A program made the translations under genes and the position numbers. From UBA7957 sp965222695 (GTDB lineage Bacteria > Pseudomonadota > Gammaproteobacteria > Granulosicoccales > Granulosicoccaceae), in assembly GCA_965222695.1 (NCBI GenBank), contig OZ244967.1:4526001-4590000 (forward strand): a stretch of 64,000 bases of DNA. The letters are read 5' to 3'. Shown piece after piece: positions 1-9,512 of the stretch. Under the pieces are notes generated by a model. It was not told where the DNA came from. It saw only the letters and a program-made list of their open reading frames with translations, and searched no databases. How positions within the stretch are numbered: position 1 is the stretch's first letter; the number at the start of each line of letters is the position of its first letter.

Positions 1-316
1 CTATACTTTGACAGACAAAATCCTTAAGCACAATCCAAATAGGTAGCCCGGTGTCGCATTCACTGGGCTTAGAACCACTATGCCTGCACGAGCGCGCCCT
101 GATTTGCCAGTGCCTGCTGCCACTGATCCCCAGTTTTCAGGTTGACGGACGGCAGCGTTATTGCGACCTGCCGGAGCGGGACCATAGCTGTGTCGTTATG
201 TCTTTTATGCCTTCATCAACACCGACGCTAGTGAGAGTAAATACAAAATACCGTTTGGTACGATAAACCGCGGATTTGTGGGATCCTTAATTCTTTATCC
301 ACCTTGTTTGAAGCCG
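1..316. other. No gene recognised at left edge
   Basis: A 71-codon plus-strand frame covers part of this stretch, but it has no recognisable family, no clear ribosome binding site and no coding context. I see no RNA gene or repeat here. It may hold the end of a gene that starts outside the window. Confidence 0.4.
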
Positions 317-700
317 TCAGCCCGCCAGCATCTGCAACAGTTTTGACGGAATCCAGCCATAGGCACAAGGCCCTGAGTATTCATAATTTCCTGCTGCTGC
401 ATCATGGGGAATACCGCAATCCTTTTCTTCCTCGGCGACTATAACCGCGGACCATTTTCCCTCGCTGAGGCAAATATTGACGTTCTGATTCTGTTCCAAT
501 TTTTTACGCATCGCTGAATACGAAGAAGGGCGTTGATGTAAGCCGGTACCATCAGCTGCAATAAATGCGCGCGTCCCGCAAATATCATCCGGCCCGCCCG
601 TGGCCAACACAATTGGTTTTGAGCCAAAATAGTATAAGCAAACACCAACGATCACTATGGTGATCGAGACGGTTGATGGCCAAAAGAAATTATTTCTCAC
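317..700 (-). CDS. Small membrane-anchored SH3-like protein
   Basis: The 127-residue protein has one N-terminal membrane segment (about residues 9-27) and then a cysteine-containing domain that looks like a bacterial SH3-type fold (a G-x-R-x-F start, a GLHQRPS turn and a final GW-IPS strand). Four cysteines in the outer domain could form disulfides if it is periplasmic. The start codon overlaps the stop of the preceding gene (ATGA), so the two are probably translationally coupled and may act together at the envelope. The function is unknown. Confidence 0.6.
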   Translation of the reverse strand: MRNNFFWPSTVSITIVIVGVCLYYFGSKPIVLATGGPDDICGTRAFIAADGTGLHQRPSSYSAMRKKLEQNQNVNICLSEGKWSAVIVAEEEKDCGIPHDAAAGNYEYSGPCAYGWIPSKLLQMLAG

Positions 701-1461
701 CGATTATTCCTGAGAACGGCATAGACGTTTCCGTCTCCTGTCAAATAGCCTTGGTTATTTATTTTGTATCGGGTGTGGCGGACACTGTGTTTCACGTTTC
801 CGCCTATTGTAAACACATTCCGGTCTTCTATCGAGACCACAATATCACAATGGCTTTGATACCATTGATTGGTCGCCGCATATTCATAGCTGATGGCATT
901 ATTGCGCCACCGACAAACCATGTCGCCCAGTTTAGGTTTATAACTGCCTATTTTATATCCCCAGAACGGATGAGGCTTAGCATCCAGTTTGCATCGTATG
1001 GCCTTGTTGCAGTATCTAGAGTGGCTGGCCGAATATTTGAATCCGGAATAACCACCCGCAATTCGAACGACGTAGGAAATAAATGCAGCAGACCAGGGAA
1101 CATCCCTGTCGAGGCCGTCCAGGTTCATACCGATAGATTTCCAATACTCACCGATATGCTTGACAAAAGGCTGTTCATACTCCTGCCGTGTGCCGCGTTC
1201 GAATCTCAACCATTCGGTGACACAGGCCTGAACTAGGCTCTCCTTTGGTTTTGATAAAGCGCCTCTCAGAACATTTTTAGAAACAAAACCGCTAACCGTA
1301 ACTCCCTCGATTGTTGCCCGGCTCGGCATCCATCGGTCTCCCTGTTTAGGGCCGGTGATTTCTACCTTTTGGGCAAGGTGAAGAGAACCTATTCTGTTTT
1401 CCCCGAATTTTGGAGTTTTTCTAAGATTAACTCTATCCGTGCTTGTATACATTATGCTCAT
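697..1461 (-). CDS. SH3 plus DUF2272 domain protein
   Basis: The 254-residue protein begins with an SH3-like segment (about residues 1-65: VNLRKTP, GWMPS-like turn, GFVS). A DUF2272-like domain follows, with the conserved WSAAFISYVVRIAG block near residue 120 and the SHSRYC and GDMVC motifs. DUF2272 proteins resemble cysteine/histidine amidases, so a peptidoglycan role is possible but not shown. No signal peptide is visible. A good ribosome binding site (GGAG about 8 bases upstream) supports this start. It forms a two-gene unit with the downstream membrane SH3-like protein. Confidence 0.65.
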   Translation of the reverse strand: MSIMYTSTDRVNLRKTPKFGENRIGSLHLAQKVEITGPKQGDRWMPSRATIEGVTVSGFVSKNVLRGALSKPKESLVQACVTEWLRFERGTRQEYEQPFVKHIGEYWKSIGMNLDGLDRDVPWSAAFISYVVRIAGGYSGFKYSASHSRYCNKAIRCKLDAKPHPFWGYKIGSYKPKLGDMVCRWRNNAISYEYAATNQWYQSHCDIVVSIEDRNVFTIGGNVKHSVRHTRYKINNQGYLTGDGNVYAVLRNNR

Positions 1462-1707
1462 AAAGATTTCTCCTTTGTTTAATTCAATTGTACGCGTAGG
1501 TGTATATTACATACCCTTAGAAGAAACAGCTTAGAAATAAGATCTGACTATTTTTAATCAGATAAAAATTATAAGCAATTGCTTTACACTAATAAGCTAT
1601 TTTTTGAAACTTGATGGCGATTCAAATTTGGAGAAATTATGTCCGGTAAGTATTAAGAAAATTTTATATTGATTAAGCATTTTCCGGAACCGGAGGAATT
1701 TGGATAT

Positions 1708-2451
1708 TCAGGTGGAATTGAGAAGGGATTCGATTCCTGAAATCAAAAGAAAAAGTCCTATCATACTGGTCCCTGTTTTCGCTGCCAGTCGAAATACCCG
1801 GTCAGATATGCCGGTCAGAAGTACCACGCCTATTGCGGTGCCGGCAATAGCTGCGACGGCAAACAGCAGAATCTGCCAAAGAAAATCCAGTAATTGCGTC
1901 CCGATAATGCTAAAGGCCAGAATTTTAGCGGAATGCTGCAAAGACATGCAGGCCGCATCCGTTGCAACTATGAGGTGGCGACTTTTTTCGCCTGCCGCAA
2001 TATAACTGAACACCGCAGGTCCCGTTGCTCCCACAAAAACGGTCAATAAGCCCGTGGCAAAACCGATTCCCGCATCCATCAAAGGGGCCGATTTCCGGCC
2101 GAACACGCTGCTATAGGGAATAAAATTATTGCTGAGGATAAACAGACCTATTATGCAAAGCAATGCTCCGTTTTCGATGTTGAAAAACAGGATTGTAGTA
2201 ATCAGAATTCCGATACACGATGCGGATGTAAACCGCCGGAAAAAGGGCCAGTCAATATGTTGTCTAAGCTGCAGCGCGCGGGTAATGCTGGATGTGCCTG
2301 AAATAGCGGCATGTACAGGGATCGACAATTGCGGGGGTAAAAGTGTGGCAACTACGGCCAGCTGAACACCGCCTGTAGGGCCTATTGCGGCGTTAAAGGA
2401 CGACACCAACAGCGTACTCAAAGCAATGATGATAGTCGTAGTAAAATCCAT
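1708..2451 (-). CDS. TauE/SafE-family sulfite/sulfonate exporter-like permease
   Basis: The 247-residue protein is hydrophobic throughout, with about eight membrane segments. The typical family features are the N-terminal SSFNAAIGPTGG loop and the repeated FATGLLTVFVGATGP loop near residue 130. TauE/SafE proteins move sulfur-containing or organic anions across the inner membrane; the substrate cannot be read from sequence. The gene is monocistronic as far as I can see. The 250 bases upstream of the neighbouring SH3/DUF2272 gene start are AT-rich and hold no gene. Confidence 0.8.
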   Translation of the reverse strand: MDFTTTIIIALSTLLVSSFNAAIGPTGGVQLAVVATLLPPQLSIPVHAAISGTSSITRALQLRQHIDWPFFRRFTSASCIGILITTILFFNIENGALLCIIGLFILSNNFIPYSSVFGRKSAPLMDAGIGFATGLLTVFVGATGPAVFSYIAAGEKSRHLIVATDAACMSLQHSAKILAFSIIGTQLLDFLWQILLFAVAAIAGTAIGVVLLTGISDRVFRLAAKTGTSMIGLFLLISGIESLLNST

Positions 2452-2496
2452 TTGCCGGTTTTTGAAGTTGAAGTTCAGCTTAGTGTAATTTCCGGA

Positions 2497-3786
2497 TTAG
2501 CCAGAGCCCGTTAATACTAACCGGGATACATCGATAATATAAACTTGCCGGCTCGATTCGTGAACTGAGTCGATACACACTTTTTTACCGTCATGGCTCC
2601 AGCGGGGATGAAGGTCACAGCGATTCTCCTTGCCCAAATCCGGATCTGTGTAGAATTGGCCAATGTTGTATCTTTTATTCTGCTCAATATGATAGAGGAT
2701 CAGATAGCGTTCATGGCCGATGTCATCAGGATAGGTGTCGGTAAGTATCCACTTACCGTCCGGGGAATAAGTCATATGTCCGTTTTCCTTTAAGCTCTCC
2801 CGGCCTATAACGCTGACATCACCACCGGCACGATCCTCGTAGAGATGATAGTGTATTTCACCGGCATGTGGGCTCCAGGCGATAATAGAATGCCTGTCTT
2901 TCCACATAGGGTGAGATATCTGATATTCCGACTTTTCATAGTCGAAAGTACCCACGGCGGTGGGGTCAAAGCGTTGCGCAAGATGCGGAATCGGATGATC
3001 GGTGCATTCGAGCAGCCGCAGATCACTTCCATCCGGACTAATCGTGAAGAGCCGATGCAGGAAGCAGGTCTCATCCTCGACGCGTTCGGTCCACCGGTGG
3101 ATAAACAGAATGCGTGAAGCATCGGGGTTGATCTCCAGGTGTGTCACCCAGTGAATTGCATTTTCCATCGAAGCGAGCGGCTGAAATTCGCACAACTGCC
3201 TCAGGCTGAGAATTAAGCGGGACTCGCCGCTCGCAATATCCATATTGCGGATTCCATCGTCCCGAGGCGTGTTTTCCAACCCCGGTTCCTCACTCGTTGC
3301 TATATACCCAATGGTGGGATGAGTCATTCGAAGACGCGAATAGTCCAGGCACAGAGCGTAACTCCCGTCAGGGGCGACCACATATACCGGTAAAGGCAAA
3401 GTTTGTTCACGATCTTTATCGATATTGTATATCTTTGCACAGTAATCCGGATAAACCTTGCCCGCCCCCTCTGAGCGAATGTTATAGATGAGACGACGAT
3501 CCTGTTCTCCCGCAAGCCATTGCAGCTGACAGCCCATCTGCCAGTTCCAGGCGGTTGTTTTTCCTACACTGCGGTATCTTTCCTGTTCATGCAAATCAAA
3601 GAATCCGACTTCTGCAATCTCCCTGCCTGTGAGATCCACGGTCATCATCTCCACCCGGTTGGAGAGTAAATAACGGCCACTTGCATCCCAGGCACTTTTA
3701 TTGTAATAGCCGAAAAAATGGTGTTTTTCGCTATGACCTACTCGCCTTATAGGACAAAAATAATCAACGGTGTTTGCTTTGTGCAT
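2497..3786 (-). CDS. PD40/WD40-like beta-propeller protein
   Basis: The 429-residue protein shows repeated blade-like segments with the TolB/PD40 signature, for example residues around MTYSPDGKWILTD, LHPRWSHDGKKVCID and LEINPDASRILFIHR. There is no signal peptide, so it is predicted to be cytoplasmic. The N-terminal GYYNKSAWDASGRYLLSNR block resembles oligogalacturonide-lyase-like propeller proteins, but I do not see enough to claim lyase activity. It stands between the TauE-like gene and a lipoprotein gene on the same strand. Confidence 0.6.
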   Translation of the reverse strand: MHKANTVDYFCPIRRVGHSEKHHFFGYYNKSAWDASGRYLLSNRVEMMTVDLTGREIAEVGFFDLHEQERYRSVGKTTAWNWQMGCQLQWLAGEQDRRLIYNIRSEGAGKVYPDYCAKIYNIDKDREQTLPLPVYVVAPDGSYALCLDYSRLRMTHPTIGYIATSEEPGLENTPRDDGIRNMDIASGESRLILSLRQLCEFQPLASMENAIHWVTHLEINPDASRILFIHRWTERVEDETCFLHRLFTISPDGSDLRLLECTDHPIPHLAQRFDPTAVGTFDYEKSEYQISHPMWKDRHSIIAWSPHAGEIHYHLYEDRAGGDVSVIGRESLKENGHMTYSPDGKWILTDTYPDDIGHERYLILYHIEQNKRYNIGQFYTDPDLGKENRCDLHPRWSHDGKKVCIDSVHESSRQVYIIDVSRLVLTGSG

Positions 3787-3826
3787 GGAATGTAAATCCG
3801 TAGGGATGGAAGACGCTAAAAAAAGC

Positions 3827-4222
3827 CTACTTGGTAAACTTGATCGTGGTACGAGTCACCGGGTTAAAGTCTTCGTCGGTTGCGAGCAGTGTAAAGTCTC
3901 CCTCATCCACCAGCTTTTTCGCGACAAATCTACCGTAGGACCAGGTTGTATTCCAGCTGCCGGATGCATCGGCGTGAGGTGGTGGCTCAAGTGCGTAACC
4001 TATGTCGCTTTCCACACCATCTTTAGTCGTAAACAGCAAGGTAACGTCAGTATCCGGTTTGAATCCACTGCCGCTCAGTACCATGGTTCCTTTTTTATCG
4101 AGCAGCGCCGGCCCTTCGGCATTGAGACTTGCGGCCCGTGACTTGTTGTCAGCGGTGGAATAGGTCGCGCAGCCGGTTCCGGCCACTATTATCGATATAA
4201 GAATTGTTGCAATTGTCTTCAT
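3827..4222 (-). CDS. Small lipoprotein with Ig-like fold
   Basis: The 131-residue protein has a lipoprotein signal (hydrophobic stretch ending in the lipobox VAGTGC, Cys about residue 19). After it comes an all-beta domain with a GSGFKPDTDVTLLFTTKDG segment, similar to small Ig-like modules. It is likely exported and lipid-anchored. It follows the tct transport genes on the same strand, about 30 bases below tctA, so it may be the last gene of that operon; no functional link is evident. Confidence 0.6.
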   Translation of the reverse strand: MKTIATILISIIVAGTGCATYSTADNKSRAASLNAEGPALLDKKGTMVLSGSGFKPDTDVTLLFTTKDGVESDIGYALEPPPHADASGSWNTTWSYGRFVAKKLVDEGDFTLLATDEDFNPVTRTTIKFTK

Positions 4223-4250
4223 ATATAACCCCCTCTTGTATTAGAAATAA

Positions 4251-5756
4251 TCAGTCATCCAGAATTTTCGAGTTTTTTCTGTGTTGCACTATGCCCTGGT
4301 AGAGTGCGTAGACGCACAGGATCAGAATGATCAGGGAAATCGGCCGGCTGACCAGTTGTGCGGCAAACGCGCCCAGATCTCCGTGTACAAGCGCTAGCGA
4401 GCGCGCCAGTTCGCCTTCTGCAAGTGTGCCGAGCACCAGCCCGAGTACCATGGGCGCCCTTGGTACATCAAAAAATTGCAACACAAATCCAATCGCACCG
4501 AGAAACAGCATAATACCGACATCGTCCAGCGAACCTCGAATCGAATAAGAGCCTATCACCGCTAAGGAGACAATGGCGGGTGCCAGTATTGCCTGAGGAA
4601 TCTGAATCACCCGGACGCAGTATTTAGCAACGAGTAAACCTATGGGAACGAACAGCAGGTTTGCGACAATCAGGCTCAGAATAAATCCGTAAGATATATC
4701 CGCATTGACAGAGAATAATTCAGCCCCGGGTCGCAAGCCGTGGATCATGATTCCTCCCAGCAGCACGGCAGTTACTGGGTTTCCAGGGATACCAAGCGTC
4801 ATCAACGGAATCAGGGTGCCGCCGGTGACCGCGTTATTTGCGGTTTCACAGGCCACCACACCTTCGGCAGATCCCTTGCCGAATTTCTCCGGCTTTTTGG
4901 AAGCCCGCTTTGCCGCGTCATAAGCTATAAAGCCGCCAACACTGCAACCGACGCCGGGTATTATTCCGACTGCTATACCAATCAGGCTGGAGCGCAGTAG
5001 ATTAATCTTTTGAGCAAGCACCTCCGGCAGGAATGAAAATGGATTGGAGGTATCCTTGTGCAATGCCTGGCGATCCGTATCTTTACGTTTCGCGATCATA
5101 TCTATGACTTCCGGGATGGAATACAGGCCGATCAGTGCGACGACGAGCGGAATACCGTCATAAAGAGCGGGGGCGTCAAAGGTGAATCGTAATGAACCCG
5201 TGAGCGGGTGATTTCCAACAGTGCTGAGTAATAGCCCCAATGCACCGGCTATCAAACCCTTTTCCATTGCACCGGCCGAAAGAGATGCAATAACGGTAAT
5301 ACCGAAGACGGCCAGTAAAAAATATTCCGGCGAACCAAAGCGCAAGGAAAACTCGGCCAACGGAGGTGCGATAAACAACAGGGCCACCACGCTGATTATC
5401 CCGCCCACGCAAGATCCGAATGTCGCCAATGCCAATGCACGGGTGGCTTGCCCGCTTTGCGACATGGGGTGTCCATCGAGCAGGGTTGCAACGGCGGCGG
5501 GTGTACCTGGAATATTGAGTAATACTGCACTGATGGCGCCGCTGTAAGTGGAGGCGAGGTAAATGCCGCCGAGCATTCCCAGCCCCACCTGTGGCGGCAT
5601 GGAAAAGGTTATGGGAATCAATAAAGCTATTCCCATGGTACTGGTCAGCCCCGGCAGTATACCGATCAATACGCCACCGAATACCCCCGCAGCGATCGCC
5701 GCCAGCATGGTTAAATCCAGCAGGGTATTAAACCCGATCAGAATATTCTCATACAT
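4251..5756 (-). CDS. tctA: Tripartite tricarboxylate transporter, large membrane subunit
   Basis: The 501-residue protein has about 11-12 membrane segments and the family hallmark glycine-rich loops: GVLIGILPGLTSTMGIALLIP near residue 28, LLNIPGTPAAVATLLDG near residue 80 and GIIPGVGCSVGGFIAYDAAKR near residue 263. TctA forms the permease core for sodium- or proton-driven uptake of carboxylates captured by a periplasmic Bug protein. Order tctC-tctB-tctA with short gaps indicates one operon read from the 7.3 kb region. Confidence 0.93.
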   Translation of the reverse strand: MYENILIGFNTLLDLTMLAAIAAGVFGGVLIGILPGLTSTMGIALLIPITFSMPPQVGLGMLGGIYLASTYSGAISAVLLNIPGTPAAVATLLDGHPMSQSGQATRALALATFGSCVGGIISVVALLFIAPPLAEFSLRFGSPEYFLLAVFGITVIASLSAGAMEKGLIAGALGLLLSTVGNHPLTGSLRFTFDAPALYDGIPLVVALIGLYSIPEVIDMIAKRKDTDRQALHKDTSNPFSFLPEVLAQKINLLRSSLIGIAVGIIPGVGCSVGGFIAYDAAKRASKKPEKFGKGSAEGVVACETANNAVTGGTLIPLMTLGIPGNPVTAVLLGGIMIHGLRPGAELFSVNADISYGFILSLIVANLLFVPIGLLVAKYCVRVIQIPQAILAPAIVSLAVIGSYSIRGSLDDVGIMLFLGAIGFVLQFFDVPRAPMVLGLVLGTLAEGELARSLALVHGDLGAFAAQLVSRPISLIILILCVYALYQGIVQHRKNSKILDD

Positions 5757-5782
5757 GACTTTATACCACTGAGCTGAACCGC

Positions 5783-6268
5783 CTAGCTGAAAAACAGGCT
5801 TATTGGTCTGGCTACAGCCAGGAAGTTAAAAAAGACGCCGTAAAGGAGTAAAGTCATTCCCACGGCTGTCACCACTATCCACGTTACATTGCGGTATCCC
5901 AGCACCAGCATCAATATCGTCAAAAATGCCAAAGTTGCAATTTCGTAGTTGACTATCATGATTCCGGCCGCGTAAGCCAGAATTGCCGCAAAAGTGATAA
6001 ATGCGGCTTTCAGTTGACCGATCCAATCCTTCTGTTGCTCGTTATTGTCTTGCGGTGGAATCCCGGCTTCGCTGCTTCGCGCCGATGCGGTCTCCTTGAC
6101 AAGCCTGACACGAATCAGGAGTACCGTAGCCATTAACCCCACAAATACGGCCAGTACACGTGGAAAATACGATGACTCAAAAGGGTAGCCGAATGCTACG
6201 GTTCCGAATAACAGAGCGACGCAGATTGTACCAATGGCGAATAGCTTGTCTTTTTGTGCGATTCCCAT
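5783..6268 (-). CDS. tctB: Tripartite tricarboxylate transporter, small membrane subunit
   Basis: The 161-residue protein has four predicted membrane segments with a hydrophilic loop (about residues 57-85). This matches TctB in length and topology, including the N-terminal DKLFAIGTICVALLFGTVAFGYPFESS segment. It pairs with TctA in the inner membrane. Gaps of 26 and 38 bases to its neighbours support cotranscription with tctC and tctA. Confidence 0.88.
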   Translation of the reverse strand: MGIAQKDKLFAIGTICVALLFGTVAFGYPFESSYFPRVLAVFVGLMATVLLIRVRLVKETASARSSEAGIPPQDNNEQQKDWIGQLKAAFITFAAILAYAAGIMIVNYEIATLAFLTILMLVLGYRNVTWIVVTAVGMTLLLYGVFFNFLAVARPISLFFS

Positions 6269-6306
6269 AAGACTTCCGTCTCCCCTGGAGGATAAGGCGA
6301 TTTTGT

Positions 6307-7281
6307 CTATTTCAACAGCGGAATGTACTGCTTGACCGAGTCTTCAGCCGAGTGAAGATAAGCCGCGAACTCTTCTCCACTCATATACTTGAGCGGAAGC
6401 CCTGTCTTGTCGGCATGGGCGATAAATTCGGGATCATTCATCACCTTGGTAAAGGCATCCTGTATAGCCTTCTTACGCTCTGACGGTACACCTTTGGGGA
6501 CAGCCACGCCGCGCATGGAAGCGCCTATGCCGGGAACACTGACACCCGAGGCTTCGCTGATAGTCGGTACATCCGGCAGATAGTGGTAGCGTTGATCGGC
6601 AAACACGGCCAACGCGCGAAGCCGGCCATTCACTATATGATTAGTCGCCGAGCTGGCAGAGGGAACAGCAGCGTCTACCTGGCCGCCCAGTGCTGCAGTT
6701 ATTGCAGGTCCGGAGCCATTGAACGGAACAAAATTAACGTCAATACCGAGTTTATCTTCGGCAACCACGACCTGAAGCTGGTTATTGGATTGCGGGCCAT
6801 CGCCGCCCACATTGACCCTTCCGGGGTCTTTTTTGACCGCGGTGATAAAGTCGTCGAAAGTCTGGTAGGGACTGTCGGCTTTAACCGCCAATACCACGGG
6901 GTCCAGTTGGATATTGGCAATCGCTTCGAAATCAGACATGTCATAAGGCACATTGTCGCGCAGCATTTTGACCATGAATATCGAGGGAATATTGATGAAT
7001 CCCAGCTTGTATCCATCATTTTTTGCATTGGCGAGATGAGTGAATCCGATCTGGCCGCCGGCCCCCGGCTTGTTTTGGATGATTAATCGCTGGCCCAAAT
7101 GCGGTTCGGCGAACTTGGCGAGTACCCGGGCAGCCGTATCGGTGCCGCCACCGGGTGAATAAGCCACGATCATTGCAAGCGGCTTTTTCGGAAAATCATC
7201 CGCTGCAGTCGCCACGGCAGGCAAGGCCATCAATAGTGTTAGAAGCAACGCGATGGCTGGGAATGAATACTTTTTTTGCAT
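6307..7281 (-). CDS. tctC: Bug-family periplasmic substrate-binding protein
   Basis: I chose the ATG at 7281, which is preceded by a strong GGAGG about 10 bases upstream; it gives a 324-residue preprotein. The first 27 residues form a Sec signal peptide ending in VATA before ADDFPKKP. The mature part carries the Bug hallmark VAYSPGGGTDTAAR near residue 40 and NKPGAGGQIG near residue 76. It captures a carboxylate (citrate- or tricarballylate-like; ligand unknown) and delivers it to TctAB. It is the first gene of the tct operon and is divergent from a GntR regulator gene. Confidence 0.9.
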   Translation of the reverse strand: MQKKYSFPAIALLLTLLMALPAVATAADDFPKKPLAMIVAYSPGGGTDTAARVLAKFAEPHLGQRLIIQNKPGAGGQIGFTHLANAKNDGYKLGFINIPSIFMVKMLRDNVPYDMSDFEAIANIQLDPVVLAVKADSPYQTFDDFITAVKKDPGRVNVGGDGPQSNNQLQVVVAEDKLGIDVNFVPFNGSGPAITAALGGQVDAAVPSASSATNHIVNGRLRALAVFADQRYHYLPDVPTISEASGVSVPGIGASMRGVAVPKGVPSERKKAIQDAFTKVMNDPEFIAHADKTGLPLKYMSGEEFAAYLHSAEDSVKQYIPLLK

Positions 7282-7410
7282 GGTAAATAGCCTCCGATAT
7301 AACCCCCACTTACAAGCCGTATGGTTTATGTGTGCGAACACACGCCATGGCTCTCCAGTGTCAACTCTGAATGAGCTGCTTCAATTGAAATCATTTTAGT
7401 TTGGGTTTTA

Positions 7411-7422
7411 AATGTATACATT
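7411..7422. promoter_or_regulatory. Palindrome in tct/GntR divergent region
   Basis: The 430-base gap between tctC (start 7281) and the GntR gene (start 7711) is AT-rich and holds no gene. It contains the perfect 12-base palindrome AATGTATACATT. The core TGTATACA fits operators commonly bound by FCD-type GntR repressors, so this is the best candidate site for the adjacent regulator to control tct expression. Binding is inferred, not seen. Confidence 0.5.
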
Positions 7423-7710
7423 ATAGACCAGCGTGTCAATACAGTTTTGTCAAAGTTAGCAAGAAATGGAGTTGTTTGTATATAACTTATTGTTTATTAT
7501 ATATTTATTTTATACATTGAAGAATGTAAAGAGAGTCCCAAAAGATTTCTGCTCTGTTTCTGTATAGATCTTTTTTGAATTTTATTTTCTATATGTATGA
7601 CATTGTTGACCATCAGGTACATATTTATAAATACCGACTGTTGCGTTATATTGGCGTGCCACTTTTACACAATGGGCGTTTTCGTCGGATGGTCAAACCA
7701 GGGTATAGCT

Positions 7711-8400
7711 ATGAGCAGTAGAACGAAAACCGGTGATGAACCACGCTCTCCTTCGCTTGGAGAGTATGTCTATCAAGAATTGCTCAAAGCGATTCGGGAA
7801 GGTAAGTATCATCCCGGGGAGCGCATCAGGGAATCCCTTGTAACGCGAGAGCTTCAGGTCAGCCGAACTCCCGTGCGTGAAGCCTTGCGAAGACTGCAGT
7901 CGGAAGGGAAGTTGAATTTCGAGCCGCAACGAGGGGTCGTCGTCGCGGAACTCGATAGTCAGGAAGTCTCCGAACTCTATGCCTTGCGCCAACATTTAGA
8001 AGGAGTAGCCGCCCGGTTTGCGGCCCAACATGCCTCCGACAGTGAAGTCGCGGCAATGGAGTATATTCTCGAGGAGAGTCTCAAGGCGCAGGATAACCCG
8101 CGGGAACATAATCAATTGAACTGGGAACTGCACCACGCGATTTACCGAAGTGCACACAACCGCTTTCTGCTCAAGGCGGTAGATGCGATATCCGATTCAA
8201 TGGCATTGCTTCGCGGGGTCAAATACATTCCCAAAGGTCGGCCTCGTATCCTCTACGAAGAGCACCAGCTCATTATCGGCGCGATCAAAAAACGCGATCC
8301 TGATGCTGCCGACCGGGCAGCTCAGGAACATATCAAGAGTGCTTTCCGTACGCATCTGGAAAGCGCTTTTCACCGCCGTGCCGGAAGAGCTGACAACTGA
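7711..8400 (+). CDS. GntR-family (FCD) transcriptional regulator
   Basis: Starting at ATG 7711 the protein has 229 residues. A winged helix-turn-helix occupies the first 75 residues (LVTRELQVSRTPVREALRRLQSEG is the recognition region). An all-helical FCD ligand-binding domain follows, with the metal/ligand histidines expected in HHAIYRSAHNR and the final EEHQLIIGAIKKRD helix. It is divergent from the tct operon, which makes a carboxylate-responsive repressor of tct the most likely role. Frames extending upstream to 7597 lack domain support. Confidence 0.85.
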   Translation: MSSRTKTGDEPRSPSLGEYVYQELLKAIREGKYHPGERIRESLVTRELQVSRTPVREALRRLQSEGKLNFEPQRGVVVAELDSQEVSELYALRQHLEGVAARFAAQHASDSEVAAMEYILEESLKAQDNPREHNQLNWELHHAIYRSAHNRFLLKAVDAISDSMALLRGVKYIPKGRPRILYEEHQLIIGAIKKRDPDAADRAAQEHIKSAFRTHLESAFHRRAGRADN

Positions 8401-8443
8401 CAGCCACGAGGCTTCCGGAACAGCACCAGGCATATGTTTTCTT

Positions 8444-8869
8444 TTACACATTTTCAGGATCGTGATACCGACCGTAAGGTATCACTGCTATAGGTACTAT
8501 TTCCACCAGCAGTTCCGGAATCACCAAGCCCGGCACTTGTATCAAAATGCTTGCCGGCGCTGTGGCGGCGGGAAAGTGACTTGCCCGTACTTCCTGTATG
8601 ATCGGCAAATCTTCCCGATGCAGAAAATAGATGGTCATGGATACAATATCGTCGAGATTGCCCCCCACGCAGCTTAGTATTGCCTTTGTGTTTTCAATAC
8701 TTTTCTCCAGCTGTTTTCTGATGTCTCCCTCACCCACGACCTTGCTGTTCAAGTCCCAGGCAACTTGCCCGGTGATATGGAGAACTTTACCTTCACCCTG
8801 GACCACGCCCTGGGAGAAAGCGCGTCCGTTGGGTGCCCATATGTTTTTGGGATTAAATCGTATAGTCAT
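8444..8869 (-). CDS. ridA: Rid-family (RidA/YjgF) protein
   Basis: The 141-residue protein is full length for the Rid family (usually 125-150). It has the N-terminal WAPNGRAFSQGV segment, the central QLEKSIENTKAILSCVGGNLDDIVSMTIYF helix-strand block and the terminal VPGLVIPELLVEIVPIAVIP strand. RidA members hydrolyse reactive enamine/imine intermediates, but the terminal substrate arginine (usually P-x-x-R near the end) is not clearly present, so this may be a non-archetypal Rid group. It converges on the GntR gene, possibly linked to amine or carboxylate metabolism. Confidence 0.8.
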   Translation of the reverse strand: MTIRFNPKNIWAPNGRAFSQGVVQGEGKVLHITGQVAWDLNSKVVGEGDIRKQLEKSIENTKAILSCVGGNLDDIVSMTIYFLHREDLPIIQEVRASHFPAATAPASILIQVPGLVIPELLVEIVPIAVIPYGRYHDPENV

Positions 8870-8956
8870 TTAACGACACCTGATTTTGAAGTAAACGCAT
8901 TCATTCCTGAATCTTATAGAAAGTTACGGCAACTTTCCCACTGATCCGAGAAAAAT

Positions 8957-9409
8957 TTACTTTGTCTGTTGAGGGAAATAAGCATGCATCTTTAACTGTT
9001 TGTTAAATTTCTGGCTAAGCAGAGTGGTTACTTTATTGAGCTCATCCAGGTTTTTCGGGAACCAGGGTCCGTCCAGGTGTATTTTGTTTTTATTGAAGAA
9101 GTGTTGATCGATCATTAGCATATCAAAAGGCTCATGAATCTTTGGCAATTGGTCCATTGTCACCGCAAGTTTATTATACAATTGCGGATCAAGACCCAGA
9201 TCCTTCAAAAATTGCCGCTCTTGCGCTATCTCTTCCTCGAACGCAAACCATTTAACAATCGTTGGGATGCTGTTTTCCACCGAGTCAACATATCCAACTA
9301 AACGCAATGTCCCGCTGTCAATTTTTATCAGCAGTGTAATGCCTGTCTCAGATGCTGTCTTACATCCATTGAGGATCAACACAACAAGCGTACAATAAAA
9401 AACTTTCAT
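8957..9409 (-). CDS. Putative lipoprotein of unknown function
   Basis: From ATG 9409 the protein has about 150 residues and begins with a short lipoprotein signal ending in LILNGC. An upstream in-frame start at 9460 would add 17 residues before the signal and is less likely. The rest is helical and charged, with no recognised domain. It follows the serine-hydrolase gene on the same strand. Confidence 0.5.
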   Translation of the reverse strand: MKVFYCTLVVLILNGCKTASETGITLLIKIDSGTLRLVGYVDSVENSIPTIVKWFAFEEEIAQERQFLKDLGLDPQLYNKLAVTMDQLPKIHEPFDMLMIDQHFFNKNKIHLDGPWFPKNLDELNKVTTLLSQKFNKQLKMHAYFPQQTK

Positions 9410-9512
9410 CGCTGGATACATCGACTTTGACTTCTGAACTATGGGACTTGCCGTCAGCAACCGTTAAGAAAGGGGTGGAAATACCGTTATCACAATTGGG
9501 CATATGGCCTTT

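Noticed and set aside
7597..7710. Longer N-terminus for the GntR regulator
   Set aside because: The extra 38 residues have no domain match; ATG 7711 begins just before the helix-turn-helix domain as in relatives.
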